DNA of 18,430 bases, taken from the NCBI GenBank assembly GCA_937880845.1, contig CALFLL010000050.1:1-18430 (forward strand), written 5' to 3'. Below are positions 1 to 6,772 of this stretch, piece by piece; positions within the stretch are counted from its first letter, which is position 1, and each line of letters opens with the position of its first letter. The notes below the pieces were generated by a model, which saw only the letters and a program-made list of their open reading frames with translations, was not told the DNA's origin and did no database searches. Made by a program: the position numbers and the translations under genes. Origin of the DNA: an uncultured Drancourtella sp. (lineage in GTDB: Bacteria > Bacillota > Clostridia > Lachnospirales > Lachnospiraceae).

Positions 1-10
1 TAGCATACAG

Positions 11-48
11 ACCTTGGAGAGGGTCTATAAACACTACTACTTTATAAT
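11..48 (+). promoter_or_regulatory. Possible promoter/operator region of the MerR-methyltransferase gene
   Basis: This stretch holds the inverted repeat AGACC/GGTCT (10-14 and 21-25) around a CTTGGAG half-site. CTTGGAG resembles half-sites of some MerR-family operators. It is followed by two possible -10 boxes, TATAAA (26-31) and TATAAT (43-48). No good -35 is visible, and the region is cut by the window edge. If TATAAT is used, the transcript would start only about 10 nt before the ATG and lose the ribosome binding site, so TATAAA looks more likely. Autoregulation by the downstream MerR protein is inference. Confidence 0.25.
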
Positions 49-65
49 ACGAGGACATGATATTT

Positions 66-1250
66 ATGAAAAAAGAAGGATACTACTCTGTAAGTGAGTT
101 TATGAAACTTGGTCATATCACAAAAAAAACCATCCGCTATTACGACGAACATAACATCTTGAAACCTTCCTATGTCGATCCAAATACAAGAGCCAGATTT
201 TATACGGATGCGGATCTTGGTCGTCTTCAGCAGATTCTTTTGCTGAAGGCTCTTGGTTTTTCCCTTTCCGATATTATGGAAATGACCATCAATGATTCGG
301 ATGTCCATTTTATGACTGATTCTTTAAATTTACAGCTGAAGCTTGTAGAAGACCGTATTGAACAGCTTCAGGTAGTAGCTCAGACAATCAGGGAAACGAC
401 CTTGCAGCTTGACCGACATCAAAATGTAAACTGGAGTCGTATGTTGACGCTAATCCACGATCTTGGGATGGAAACAAGTATGAAAAATCAGTATCTGAAT
501 GCTTCCAATATTTCCTCCCGTATCAATCTGCATTCTCTCTATTCTTATAATAAAGAAGGGTGGTTTCCATGGATTTTTGACCAATGTGGGGTCAATGAGC
601 ATACAAACGTCCTTGAGGTAGGATGCGGAGACGGAAGTTTCTGGAATGAAAATAAGGAACAAATACCGAAAAGCCTCGACATTGTTCTTTCCGATATATC
701 TGTCGGGATGTTAAGAGATGCCCGCCGCAGACTGCAAAATGACAATAACCAGTTTCATTTTCAGGTTTTTGACTGTGAAAAGATTCCTTACGCAGATGCT
801 TCCTTTGATCTTGTCATTGCAAACCATGTGTTGTTCTACTGCGAGAATATTTCCGCGGCATGTAGGGAAATCGCCCGTGTATTAAAACCAAACGGCGTTT
901 TCCTTTGTAGTACTTACGGTCAAAATCACATGAAAGAAATTTCGGACCTTGTAACAGAATTTGACGACCGAATCGTATTGTCTGCAGATAAACTTTATGA
1001 ACGATTCGGAAAGGAAAACGGAACGCAAATCCTAAGCCACAACTTCAGCCGTATTTCATGGAAACAGTATGAAGATTATCTTTTCATCCGTGAAGCCGAG
1101 CCATTGATTTCCTATATTCTTTCCTGCCACGGAAATCAGAACCAGTTTATATTGAATCATTACAAAGAATTCCGAATCTATATTCAAAAAAAAATCGGCA
1201 CCGGATTTCGTATCACCAAAGACGCCGGTATCTTTTTATGCAAAAAATAA
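66..1250 (+). CDS. MerR-family transcriptional regulator fused to a class I SAM-dependent methyltransferase
   Basis: Residues 1 to about 75 form a MerR-type winged helix: YSVSEFMKLGHITKKTIRYY, then the LKP...R.Y wing and the GFSLSDI segment. A predicted coiled coil follows (about 83-120), as in MerR dimers. The C-terminal half (about 160-394) is a class I methyltransferase. It has the SAM-binding motif VLEVGCGDG (about 182-190), the acidic end of strand 2 (VLSDIS), a motif near FDCEKIPYADASFDLVIA, and IARVLKPNGVFLCSTY. MerR proteins usually carry a ligand-binding or metal-binding tail, so here the enzyme-like domain may bind SAM or a small substrate as effector, or methylate it. The methyl acceptor cannot be told from sequence. 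I chose the ATG at 66 over the one at 57 because GAGGA at 51-55 is only 1-2 nt from 57 but about 10 nt from 66. The gene points toward the dTDP-rhamnose genes and ends 82 nt before rfbA. Confidence 0.82.
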   Translation: MKKEGYYSVSEFMKLGHITKKTIRYYDEHNILKPSYVDPNTRARFYTDADLGRLQQILLLKALGFSLSDIMEMTINDSDVHFMTDSLNLQLKLVEDRIEQLQVVAQTIRETTLQLDRHQNVNWSRMLTLIHDLGMETSMKNQYLNASNISSRINLHSLYSYNKEGWFPWIFDQCGVNEHTNVLEVGCGDGSFWNENKEQIPKSLDIVLSDISVGMLRDARRRLQNDNNQFHFQVFDCEKIPYADASFDLVIANHVLFYCENISAACREIARVLKPNGVFLCSTYGQNHMKEISDLVTEFDDRIVLSADKLYERFGKENGTQILSHNFSRISWKQYEDYLFIREAEPLISYILSCHGNQNQFILNHYKEFRIYIQKKIGTGFRITKDAGIFLCKK

Positions 1251-1258
1251 AAAAATAC

Positions 1259-1296
1259 TTGAAGATGCCCTTAGGGCATCTGTTATATTATATAAT
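1259..1296 (+). promoter_or_regulatory. Palindrome between possible -35 and -10 of the rfb operon (MerR-type promoter, or terminator of the upstream gene)
   Basis: A perfect 9-bp inverted repeat, AGATGCCCT (1263-1271) and AGGGCATCT (1273-1281) around one T, sits between TTGAAG (1259-1264) and TATATT (1285-1290). The spacing is 20 bp. A second box, TATAAT, lies at 1291-1296. MerR-family activators are known to bind palindromes inside over-long spacers of 19-20 bp, with the palindrome shifted toward the -35, and this layout fits that pattern. The competing reading is an intrinsic terminator for the upstream gene: the hairpin is GC-rich, but what follows is GTTATATTATAT rather than a real T-run. 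The two roles could coexist. Confidence 0.4.
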
Positions 1297-1332
1297 ATCA
1301 ACTCAATCGTTTTTAATTAAAGGAGGATTCAA

Positions 1333-2229
1333 ATGAAAGGAATCATACTTGCAGGCGGATCAGGAACAAGACTGTATCCCCTGACAATGGTAACTTCAAA
1401 ACAATTACTTCCGATTTATGACAAACCGATGATCTACTATCCTCTGTCTGTTCTTATGAATGCAGGAATCCGGGATATTTTAATCATCTCCACTCCACAG
1501 GATACCCCTCGTTTTGAGGAATTATTAGGTGACGGTCATCAGTTCGGAGTACATCTTTCCTATGCCGTGCAGCCAAGTCCGGATGGCCTTGCTCAGGCAT
1601 TTATCATCGGAGCCGATTTTATCGGTGATGATACGGTTGCCATGGTTCTCGGAGATAACATTTTTGCAGGTCACGGTCTGAAAAAACGCCTGACTGCCGC
1701 TGTGGAAAACGCAGAATCCGGAAAAGGGGCTACGGTCTTCGGATACTATGTGGATGACCCGGAACGTTTCGGTATCGTAGAGTTTGACGAAAATGGGAAA
1801 GCTATTTCTATTGAAGAAAAACCAGAAAAGCCAAAAAGCAATTACTGTGTAACAGGACTTTATTTCTATGACAACAAGGTTGTAGAATATGCCAAGAACT
1901 TAAAGCCAAGTGCCAGAGGCGAATTGGAGATCACGGATTTAAACCGCATCTACCTTGAAAACAACAGTCTGAATGTAGAACTTCTGGGACAGGGATTTAC
2001 CTGGCTTGACACCGGTACACACGAAAGCCTTGTTGATGCGACAAATTTTGTGAAAACTATTGAAACACACCAGCACCGCAAAATTGCCTGTCTGGAAGAA
2101 ATCGCCTATTTAAACGGCTGGATTTCCAAAGAAGATGTATTAAAAGTCTATGAAGTGCTGAAAAAAAACCAATACGGACAATATCTGATGGATGTCCTAA
2201 ACGGAAAATATCTGGATGCACTTCGCTAA
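1333..2229 (+). CDS. rfbA: Glucose-1-phosphate thymidylyltransferase (RmlA)
   Basis: This 298-aa enzyme makes dTDP-glucose from dTTP and glucose-1-phosphate, the first step of dTDP-L-rhamnose synthesis in the cytoplasm. The nucleotidyltransferase signature GGSGTRLYPLT lies at residues 8-18, followed by SKQLLPIYDKPMIYYPLS. The metal-binding aspartate is in VLGDNIF (D108), EEKP is at 161-164, and the second metal/sugar site is at WLDTGTH (D226). The length matches the family (about 290-300 aa), which separates it from longer or fused relatives. AGGAGG at 1321-1326 is 6 nt from the ATG. It is the first gene of rfbA-rfbB-rfbD-rfbC, with 24 nt to rfbB. The product presumably feeds rhamnose into cell-wall or capsular polysaccharide; no glycosyltransferase is in view. 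Confidence 0.97.
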   Translation: MKGIILAGGSGTRLYPLTMVTSKQLLPIYDKPMIYYPLSVLMNAGIRDILIISTPQDTPRFEELLGDGHQFGVHLSYAVQPSPDGLAQAFIIGADFIGDDTVAMVLGDNIFAGHGLKKRLTAAVENAESGKGATVFGYYVDDPERFGIVEFDENGKAISIEEKPEKPKSNYCVTGLYFYDNKVVEYAKNLKPSARGELEITDLNRIYLENNSLNVELLGQGFTWLDTGTHESLVDATNFVKTIETHQHRKIACLEEIAYLNGWISKEDVLKVYEVLKKNQYGQYLMDVLNGKYLDALR

Positions 2230-2253
2230 GTCATATAAAAGGAGAGGAAAAAC

Positions 2254-3273
2254 ATGAACATTATCGTAACCGGAGGAGCCGGATTTATCGGTTCCAACTT
2301 CATATTTCATATGCTGAACAAATACCCAGATTACAGAATCATCTGTCTGGACTGTCTGACATACGCCGGAAATTTATCTACACTGGCACCTGTCATGGAT
2401 AACCCGAATTTCCGTTTTGTAAAAGAAAGCATCACAGACCGTGAGGCTGTTTATAAATTATTTGAAGAAGAACACCCTGATATGGTCGTAAACTTTGCAG
2501 CAGAAAGCCATGTAGACCGTTCCATCGAAAATCCACAGGTATTCCTTGATACCAATATCATCGGAACTTCCATCCTGATGGACGCCTGCCGTAAATACGG
2601 AATCCAGAGATATCACCAGGTATCCACAGACGAAGTATACGGCGATCTTCCGTTAGACCGCCCGGATCTGTTCTTCACGGAAGAAACCCCGATCCACACA
2701 AGCAGCCCGTACAGTTCTTCCAAAGCTGCTGCTGACCTGTTGGTATTGGCATACCACAGAACCTATGGTCTTCCTGTAACCATCAGCCGTTGTTCCAACA
2801 ATTACGGTCCGTATCATTTCCCGGAAAAACTGATTCCATTGATGATTGCAAATGCATTAAATGATAAACCTCTTCCGGTTTATGGAGAAGGGTTAAATGT
2901 CCGCGACTGGCTGTATGTAGAAGATCACTGTAAAGCCATCGACCTGATCATCCATAAAGGAAGAGTCGGAGAAGTCTACAATGTAGGCGGGCACAATGAA
3001 ATGAGAAACATTGATATCGTAAAGATCATCTGCAAAGCTCTCGGAAAACCGGAAAGCCTCATTACTTATGTAGCCGACCGTAAAGGCCATGATATGAGAT
3101 ATGCCATCGATCCGACAAAAATCCACAATGAACTGGGCTGGCTTCCGGAAACAAAATTCGAAGACGGTATTCAGAAAACAATCCAGTGGTATCTGGATAA
3201 CAGAGAATGGTGGGAAACCATTATCTCCGGTGAATATCAGAATTATTATGAAAAGATGTATGGAAACAGATAA
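2254..3273 (+). CDS. rfbB: dTDP-glucose 4,6-dehydratase (RmlB)
   Basis: This 339-aa short-chain dehydrogenase of the extended type converts dTDP-glucose to dTDP-4-keto-6-deoxyglucose using tightly bound NAD, the second step to dTDP-rhamnose. Visible features are the Rossmann motif TGGAGFIGSNF (residues 6-16), NFAAESHVDRSIENP (80-94), and the dehydratase Thr-Asp-Glu triad in STDEVYGD (T125, D126, E127). The catalytic YxxxK is in SPYSSSKAAAD (Y153, K157), followed by SRCSNNYGP and the NVRDWLYVEDHC segment. The length is normal and all catalytic residues are present. AGGAGAGG stands 6-7 nt before the ATG. It lies between rfbA and rfbD, with 14 nt to the start of rfbD. Confidence 0.97.
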   Translation: MNIIVTGGAGFIGSNFIFHMLNKYPDYRIICLDCLTYAGNLSTLAPVMDNPNFRFVKESITDREAVYKLFEEEHPDMVVNFAAESHVDRSIENPQVFLDTNIIGTSILMDACRKYGIQRYHQVSTDEVYGDLPLDRPDLFFTEETPIHTSSPYSSSKAAADLLVLAYHRTYGLPVTISRCSNNYGPYHFPEKLIPLMIANALNDKPLPVYGEGLNVRDWLYVEDHCKAIDLIIHKGRVGEVYNVGGHNEMRNIDIVKIICKALGKPESLITYVADRKGHDMRYAIDPTKIHNELGWLPETKFEDGIQKTIQWYLDNREWWETIISGEYQNYYEKMYGNR

Positions 3274-3287
3274 AGGAAGTGAATAAA

Positions 3288-4265
3288 ATGAAAGTATTTG
3301 TAACAGGCGTGGCAGGCCAGCTTGGCCATGACGTTATCAATGAACTTGCCAAACAGACCGAGGCAGGAATGGGTGACTTTTCCTGTATCGGTTCTGACCT
3401 TGCCCCGGCTTACAGCGGCATCCAGGATGGTACTGCCGTAACAAAAACCAAGTATGTATCACTTGATATCACAGATGCTGCTGCTGTGGAAAAAACAATG
3501 ACGGAACTTCTCCCTGACGTTATCATCCACTGCGCCGCATGGACAGCCGTAGATCTTGCAGAAGACGAAGATAAAAAAGAAAAAGTCCGGCAGGTAAATA
3601 CGGCAGGAACAGAAAACTTTGTAAAAGCCGCAAAAAAACTGGATGCTATGCCGGGTCACAGCTGCAAAATGGTCTATATTTCCACGGACTATGTATTTGA
3701 CGGACAGGGAACCACTCCATGGGATCCGGACTGCAAAGACTATGCTCCTCTGAATGTTTACGGACAGACAAAGCTGGACGGAGAACTGGCTGTTTCCGAA
3801 AATCTGGAAAAATATTTTATTGTCCGCATTGCGTGGGTATTCGGCAAAAACGGGAACAACTTTATCAAGACCATGCTCAACCTTGGCAAAAAGTATGAAA
3901 AACTGACAGTCGTAAACGATCAGATCGGGACACCGACCTACACTTATGACCTGGCCAGATTACTGGTTGATATGATAAAAACAGAAAAATACGGTTACTA
4001 CCATGCAACAAATGAAGGCGGCTATATCAGTTGGTATGATTTTGCAAAAGAAATCTTCCGTCAGGCCTGTGAACTTGGTCATGAGGAATATAGCAAAGAA
4101 CGTCTGCATGTGCTTCCTGTTACAACGGAAGAATACGGAGTTTCCAAGGCTGCCAGACCGTTTAACAGCCGTCTTGACAAATCCAAGCTTGCTGCAAACG
4201 GGTTCCGGCCGCTTCCAACCTGGCAGGATGCCCTCCACCGTTACCTGGAAGATTTTGAATTTTAA
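3288..4265 (+). CDS. rfbD: dTDP-4-dehydrorhamnose reductase (RmlD)
   Basis: This 325-aa NAD(P)H-dependent reductase carries out the last step to dTDP-L-rhamnose. It shows the glycine motif GVAGQLGHDV (7-16), HCAAWTAVDLAE (81-92), the STDYVFDG signature (132-139), and catalytic YxxxK in VYGQTK (Y158, K162). RVAWVFG-like and DQIGTPTYT segments typical of RmlD follow. It is slightly longer than many RmlD proteins because of extra residues after the first strand (about 21-55). The frame also opens with a GTG at 3279, but AAGGAAG (3273-3279) would overlap that codon, while it is well placed for the ATG at 3288. The order A-B-D-C differs from the common A-B-C-D variants but contains the full set. 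Confidence 0.95.
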   Translation: MKVFVTGVAGQLGHDVINELAKQTEAGMGDFSCIGSDLAPAYSGIQDGTAVTKTKYVSLDITDAAAVEKTMTELLPDVIIHCAAWTAVDLAEDEDKKEKVRQVNTAGTENFVKAAKKLDAMPGHSCKMVYISTDYVFDGQGTTPWDPDCKDYAPLNVYGQTKLDGELAVSENLEKYFIVRIAWVFGKNGNNFIKTMLNLGKKYEKLTVVNDQIGTPTYTYDLARLLVDMIKTEKYGYYHATNEGGYISWYDFAKEIFRQACELGHEEYSKERLHVLPVTTEEYGVSKAARPFNSRLDKSKLAANGFRPLPTWQDALHRYLEDFEF

Positions 4266-4278
4266 GGAGTAAAAGAAA

Positions 4279-4887
4279 ATGGGACAGATTACAGTTGAAA
4301 AAAATGTTGGCGGAATCAAAGGACTCTGTGTCATCACGCCGGCAGTCCACGGAGACAGTCGTGGATACTTTATGGAAACTTACAGTCAAAGAGATATGGA
4401 GGAAGCCGGATTTACCATGAACTTCGTTCAGGATAATCAATCCTGTTCTACAAAAGGTGTATTAAGAGGTCTCCATTTCCAGAAAGAATTTCCACAAGGA
4501 AAACTGGTTCGTGTCATCAAAGGCTCTGTCTTTGATGTAGCCGTAGACTTAAGAAGCAATTCCGAAACTTACGGAAAATGGTTTGGTATTGAGCTGACAG
4601 AAGAAAATAAGAAACAGTTCTATATTCCGGAAGGATTCGCTCACGGATTCCTTGTATTATCCGATATTGCCGAATTCTGCTACAAATGTACGGATTTCTA
4701 TCACCCGGGAGACGAAGGCGGAATGGCATGGAATGATCCTGAAATCGGTATCAAATGGCCGGAAGTAACAGGAACATATAGTGGTAGTGCTTCCGGAGAA
4801 GGCTATACCCTCTCTGACGGAACCCCATTAAATCTTAGTGATAAAGACCAGAAATGGCTTGGATTCAAAGATACTTTTAAATTTTAA
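4279..4887 (+). CDS. rfbC: dTDP-4-dehydrorhamnose 3,5-epimerase (RmlC)
   Basis: This 202-aa cupin-fold epimerase acts between RmlB and RmlD, inverting C3 and C5 of dTDP-4-keto-6-deoxyglucose. Family marks are HGDSRGYFMETY (24-35), the catalytic-base histidine in VLRGLHFQ (H66), VFDVAVDLR (84-92) and YIPEGFAHGFLVLSD (115-129). The catalytic tyrosine region is CTDFYHPGDEGG (probably Y141). At 202 aa it is a little longer than the usual 180-190 aa because of extra C-terminal residues after the cupin. AAGGAG (4264-4269) overlaps the rfbD stop region and gives correct spacing to the ATG. It is the last gene of the rhamnose operon, and its stop is followed directly by a 48-bp palindrome. Confidence 0.95.
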   Translation: MGQITVEKNVGGIKGLCVITPAVHGDSRGYFMETYSQRDMEEAGFTMNFVQDNQSCSTKGVLRGLHFQKEFPQGKLVRVIKGSVFDVAVDLRSNSETYGKWFGIELTEENKKQFYIPEGFAHGFLVLSDIAEFCYKCTDFYHPGDEGGMAWNDPEIGIKWPEVTGTYSGSASGEGYTLSDGTPLNLSDKDQKWLGFKDTFKF

Positions 4888-4888
4888 C

Positions 4889-4936
4889 AGAAATCGGGGA
4901 CGTGTACCTTTGCAAAGGTACACGTCCCCGATTTCT
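4889..4936. terminator. Perfect 48-bp palindrome, probable bidirectional terminator between rfbC and sigH
   Basis: The arms 4889-4912 and 4913-4936 are exact reverse complements, 24 bp each, with no mismatch. The left arm runs AGAAATCGGGG, ACGTGTACC, TTTG. Folded as RNA it gives about 22 bp with a TGCA loop, far longer than an ordinary terminator stem. It starts one base after the rfbC stop and ends two bases before the sigH stop on the other strand. The outer AGAAAT/ATTTCT parts supply a short T-rich tail in each direction. A two-way terminator is the natural reading; the perfect symmetry also fits a mobile palindromic repeat that settled there. Confidence 0.8.
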
Positions 4937-4938
4937 TA

Positions 4939-5547
4939 TTATTCTACCACTTCTTCTGTTTTTGCTTTAATCCTCTGAAGTGCATTATCTACTGATTTTG
5001 GACTTTTTCCAAGCAATTTTGCGATTGTTTTATAATCTGTGCCGAGAAGATGCAGATAGAAGACTTTCTTTTCCAAATCACTTAGTTTTCCTTCCAGATC
5101 TTTTAAAATACGGTCTTCGGTTTCTTTGTTGATAAACATCTCTTCCGGATTATGGTTCATATTAGAATCCTGCAAAGCAGAAAGCTCTGTCTCTCTATCT
5201 TCTAAGATTTCCTGATGCTCATGCAAAGATATATAAGAATTAAGAGGAAGATGTTTCTTCCTCTGTGATGCCCGGATGGCCGAGTATAACTGTCTTGTCA
5301 CGCATGTTTGTGCGAAAGTTTCAAAAGATGCTTCCATCCGTTCATCATAATCTTGCACTGCCTTAAATAATCCAATCATCCCCTCCTGGATCAAATCGTC
5401 ATTATCTCCACCCAGAAGATACATGGCTCTTGCTTTTTTCTTGACCATGGGTTTATATTTTTCCAAGATAAAATCCATGATTTTTCCTTCCCCGGCGCGC
5501 AGATTTTCTATCAATTCTTCATCAGTCATTAATTGATACTCTTTCAT
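4939..5547 (-). CDS. sigH: RNA polymerase sigma factor of the SigH (sigma-30) type
   Basis: This 202-aa sigma-70 family protein lacks region 1. Region 2 is about residues 8-95: LIENLRAGEGKIMDFILEKY, core-binding DDLIQEGMIGLFKAVQDYDE (51-70) and the -10-reading part FETFAQTCVTRQLYSAIR (75-92). Region 4 covers about 145-200, with the helix-turn-helix DYKTIAKLLGKSPKSVDNAL (171-190). Length, sequence style and position downstream of cysS-mrnC-rlmB match SigH of Bacillus and Clostridium, which directs early sporulation and transition-phase genes. The start is set by AGGAG about 11 nt upstream. It lies 21 nt after rlmB and appears cotranscribed. The yacP gene that separates rlmB and sigH in B. subtilis is absent here. 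That this strain sporulates is inference. Confidence 0.92.
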   Translation of the reverse strand: MKEYQLMTDEELIENLRAGEGKIMDFILEKYKPMVKKKARAMYLLGGDNDDLIQEGMIGLFKAVQDYDERMEASFETFAQTCVTRQLYSAIRASQRKKHLPLNSYISLHEHQEILEDRETELSALQDSNMNHNPEEMFINKETEDRILKDLEGKLSDLEKKVFYLHLLGTDYKTIAKLLGKSPKSVDNALQRIKAKTEEVVE

Positions 5548-5568
5548 AACCGATGGTACTCCTTTATC

Positions 5569-6321
5569 TTACATACTTCTCTGACGGACGATTTCATATG
5601 CCAACACACCTGCTGCCACAGAAGCATTCAGGGAATCAATGTCACCTTTCATTGGTATGGAAGCAGTGAAATCACATGCTTCTCTTACCAGACGGGATAC
5701 GCCTTCCCCTTCATTTCCGATGACAAGTCCGATTGGTCCTTTCATATTGACGCGATACATAACATCTCCGTCCATATCCGCACACACAAACCAAAGACCC
5801 TTTTCTTTTAATTCTTCCATTGTTTTTACAAGATTGGTCACTTTGGCAACAGGCGTATAATTTAACGCACCTGCGGATGTTTTTGCCACTGTAGCTGTCA
5901 ATCCAACTGCACGTCTTTTCGGGATAATCACACCGTGGGCCCCTGCCAGGTTGGCAGTCCGGATAATGGCTCCAAGATTATGCGGGTCTTCAATATTATC
6001 CAAAATAAACAAAAACGGATCTTCTCCTCTTTCTTTGGCAAGTGCAAACATATCTTCTATATCCGAATATTCATATGCTGCCGCAAACGCGATCACTCCC
6101 TGGTGCTTTCCTGTTTCTGACAGTTGGGAAAGACGGTCTTTCCCAACAAAATTCAAAATGGTGTCATGCTTTTTTGCTTCTCTTATGATTGTGCGAATTG
6201 GCCCATCCTGACATCCGTCCAGCACAAACAGTTTATCAATCGGTTTTCCGGAACGAAATGCTTCCAGTACTGCATTTCTTCCTTCAATCAGTAATTCATT
6301 TCTATCCTTCTGCTCTCTCAT
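5569..6321 (-). CDS. rlmB: 23S rRNA (guanosine-2'-O-)-methyltransferase RlmB, SpoU/TrmH family
   Basis: The start at 6321 gives 250 aa, the usual size for RlmB. The N-terminal part (about 1-75), beginning RNELLIEGRNAVLEAF, is the rRNA substrate-binding domain. The C-terminal SPOUT knot carries the three SpoU motifs: ILDNIEDPHNLGAIIRTANL, then GLVIGNEGEGVSRLVREACD, then IPMKGDIDSLNASVAAGVLA. It probably methylates the 2'-O of a conserved guanosine in domain V of 23S rRNA (G2251 in E. coli) using SAM. The frame is open to 6366, but AGAGG at 6332-6328 best fits ATG at 6321 (or 6324 next to it). The gene overlaps the end of mrnC by 20 nt, which implies translational coupling. Confidence 0.93.
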   Translation of the reverse strand: MREQKDRNELLIEGRNAVLEAFRSGKPIDKLFVLDGCQDGPIRTIIREAKKHDTILNFVGKDRLSQLSETGKHQGVIAFAAAYEYSDIEDMFALAKERGEDPFLFILDNIEDPHNLGAIIRTANLAGAHGVIIPKRRAVGLTATVAKTSAGALNYTPVAKVTNLVKTMEELKEKGLWFVCADMDGDVMYRVNMKGPIGLVIGNEGEGVSRLVREACDFTASIPMKGDIDSLNASVAAGVLAYEIVRQRSM

Positions 6322-6772
6322 CATTTTCCTCTGCTTTCTTTTTTCCGTCCAGGCCAATCTTAACAAGATCGATCAGTCTGTCATATCGCTTTTCCAAATA
6401 CAGATATCCGATCAATGCCTCAAACCCTGTTGCTCTTCTGTAATCCGTAATGGACTGATTCTTAGCTGCCGAAACGGAACGTGTATTTCTTCCCCTACGG
6501 TAAACCACATGTTCTTCTTCTGTCAGATATTCCTGTATAAAACGCATCATAAAAGACTGTGTAGAAGCTTTTACAAGCTCACTTGTTTCTTTATGCAGCC
6601 TGTTCACCTGTTTGTTTCCTTCATTCATGACCAAGGATTTAATAATTAAGTCATACACACAGTCCCCGATGTACGCCAGAGACAAAGAAGAATAACTGCG
6701 CACATCCCTTTCTTTCATCTGAAAGACTTCTCTCATATAGGAATCCAGGTCAAATGTTATGCTCTTTTCCAT
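6302..6772 (-). CDS. mrnC: Mini-ribonuclease 3 (MrnC), 23S rRNA maturation
   Basis: This 156-aa protein holds an RNase III catalytic domain without the double-stranded RNA-binding domain, the defining shape of Mini-III, which trims 23S rRNA precursor ends in Gram-positive bacteria. The signature region is LSLAYIGDCVYDLIIKSLVM, where the Asp of IGD is a likely active-site residue. It is followed by a conserved RRGRN segment, and the acidic C-terminal motif is ATGFEALIGYLYLEKRYDRL (Glu likely catalytic). The ATG lies 16 nt inside the cysS coding end, and its AGAAGG site (about 6 nt upstream) is inside cysS, so coupling to cysS translation is likely. The gene between cysS and rlmB is mrnC in other Firmicutes, which supports the call. 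Confidence 0.93.
   Translation of the reverse strand: MEKSITFDLDSYMREVFQMKERDVRSYSSLSLAYIGDCVYDLIIKSLVMNEGNKQVNRLHKETSELVKASTQSFMMRFIQEYLTEEEHVVYRRGRNTRSVSAAKNQSITDYRRATGFEALIGYLYLEKRYDRLIDLVKIGLDGKKKAEENDERAEG

Noticed and set aside
43..48. TATAAT as a firm -10 of the first gene
   Set aside because: There is no -35 at 16-18 bp, and the resulting transcript would start after the ribosome binding site, so it is kept only as a low-confidence possibility.
3279..3287. GTG start three codons upstream of rfbD
   Set aside because: The ribosome binding site AAGGAAG would overlap this GTG; its spacing suits the ATG at 3288.
3960..4440. Minus-strand open frames opposite the rfbD-rfbC junction
   Set aside because: They overlap two certain enzymes over their full length and show no motifs.
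6322..6366. Upstream start for rlmB
   Set aside because: It adds 15 residues not typical of RlmB; AGAGG at 6332-6328 fits the ATG at 6321 (or 6324).
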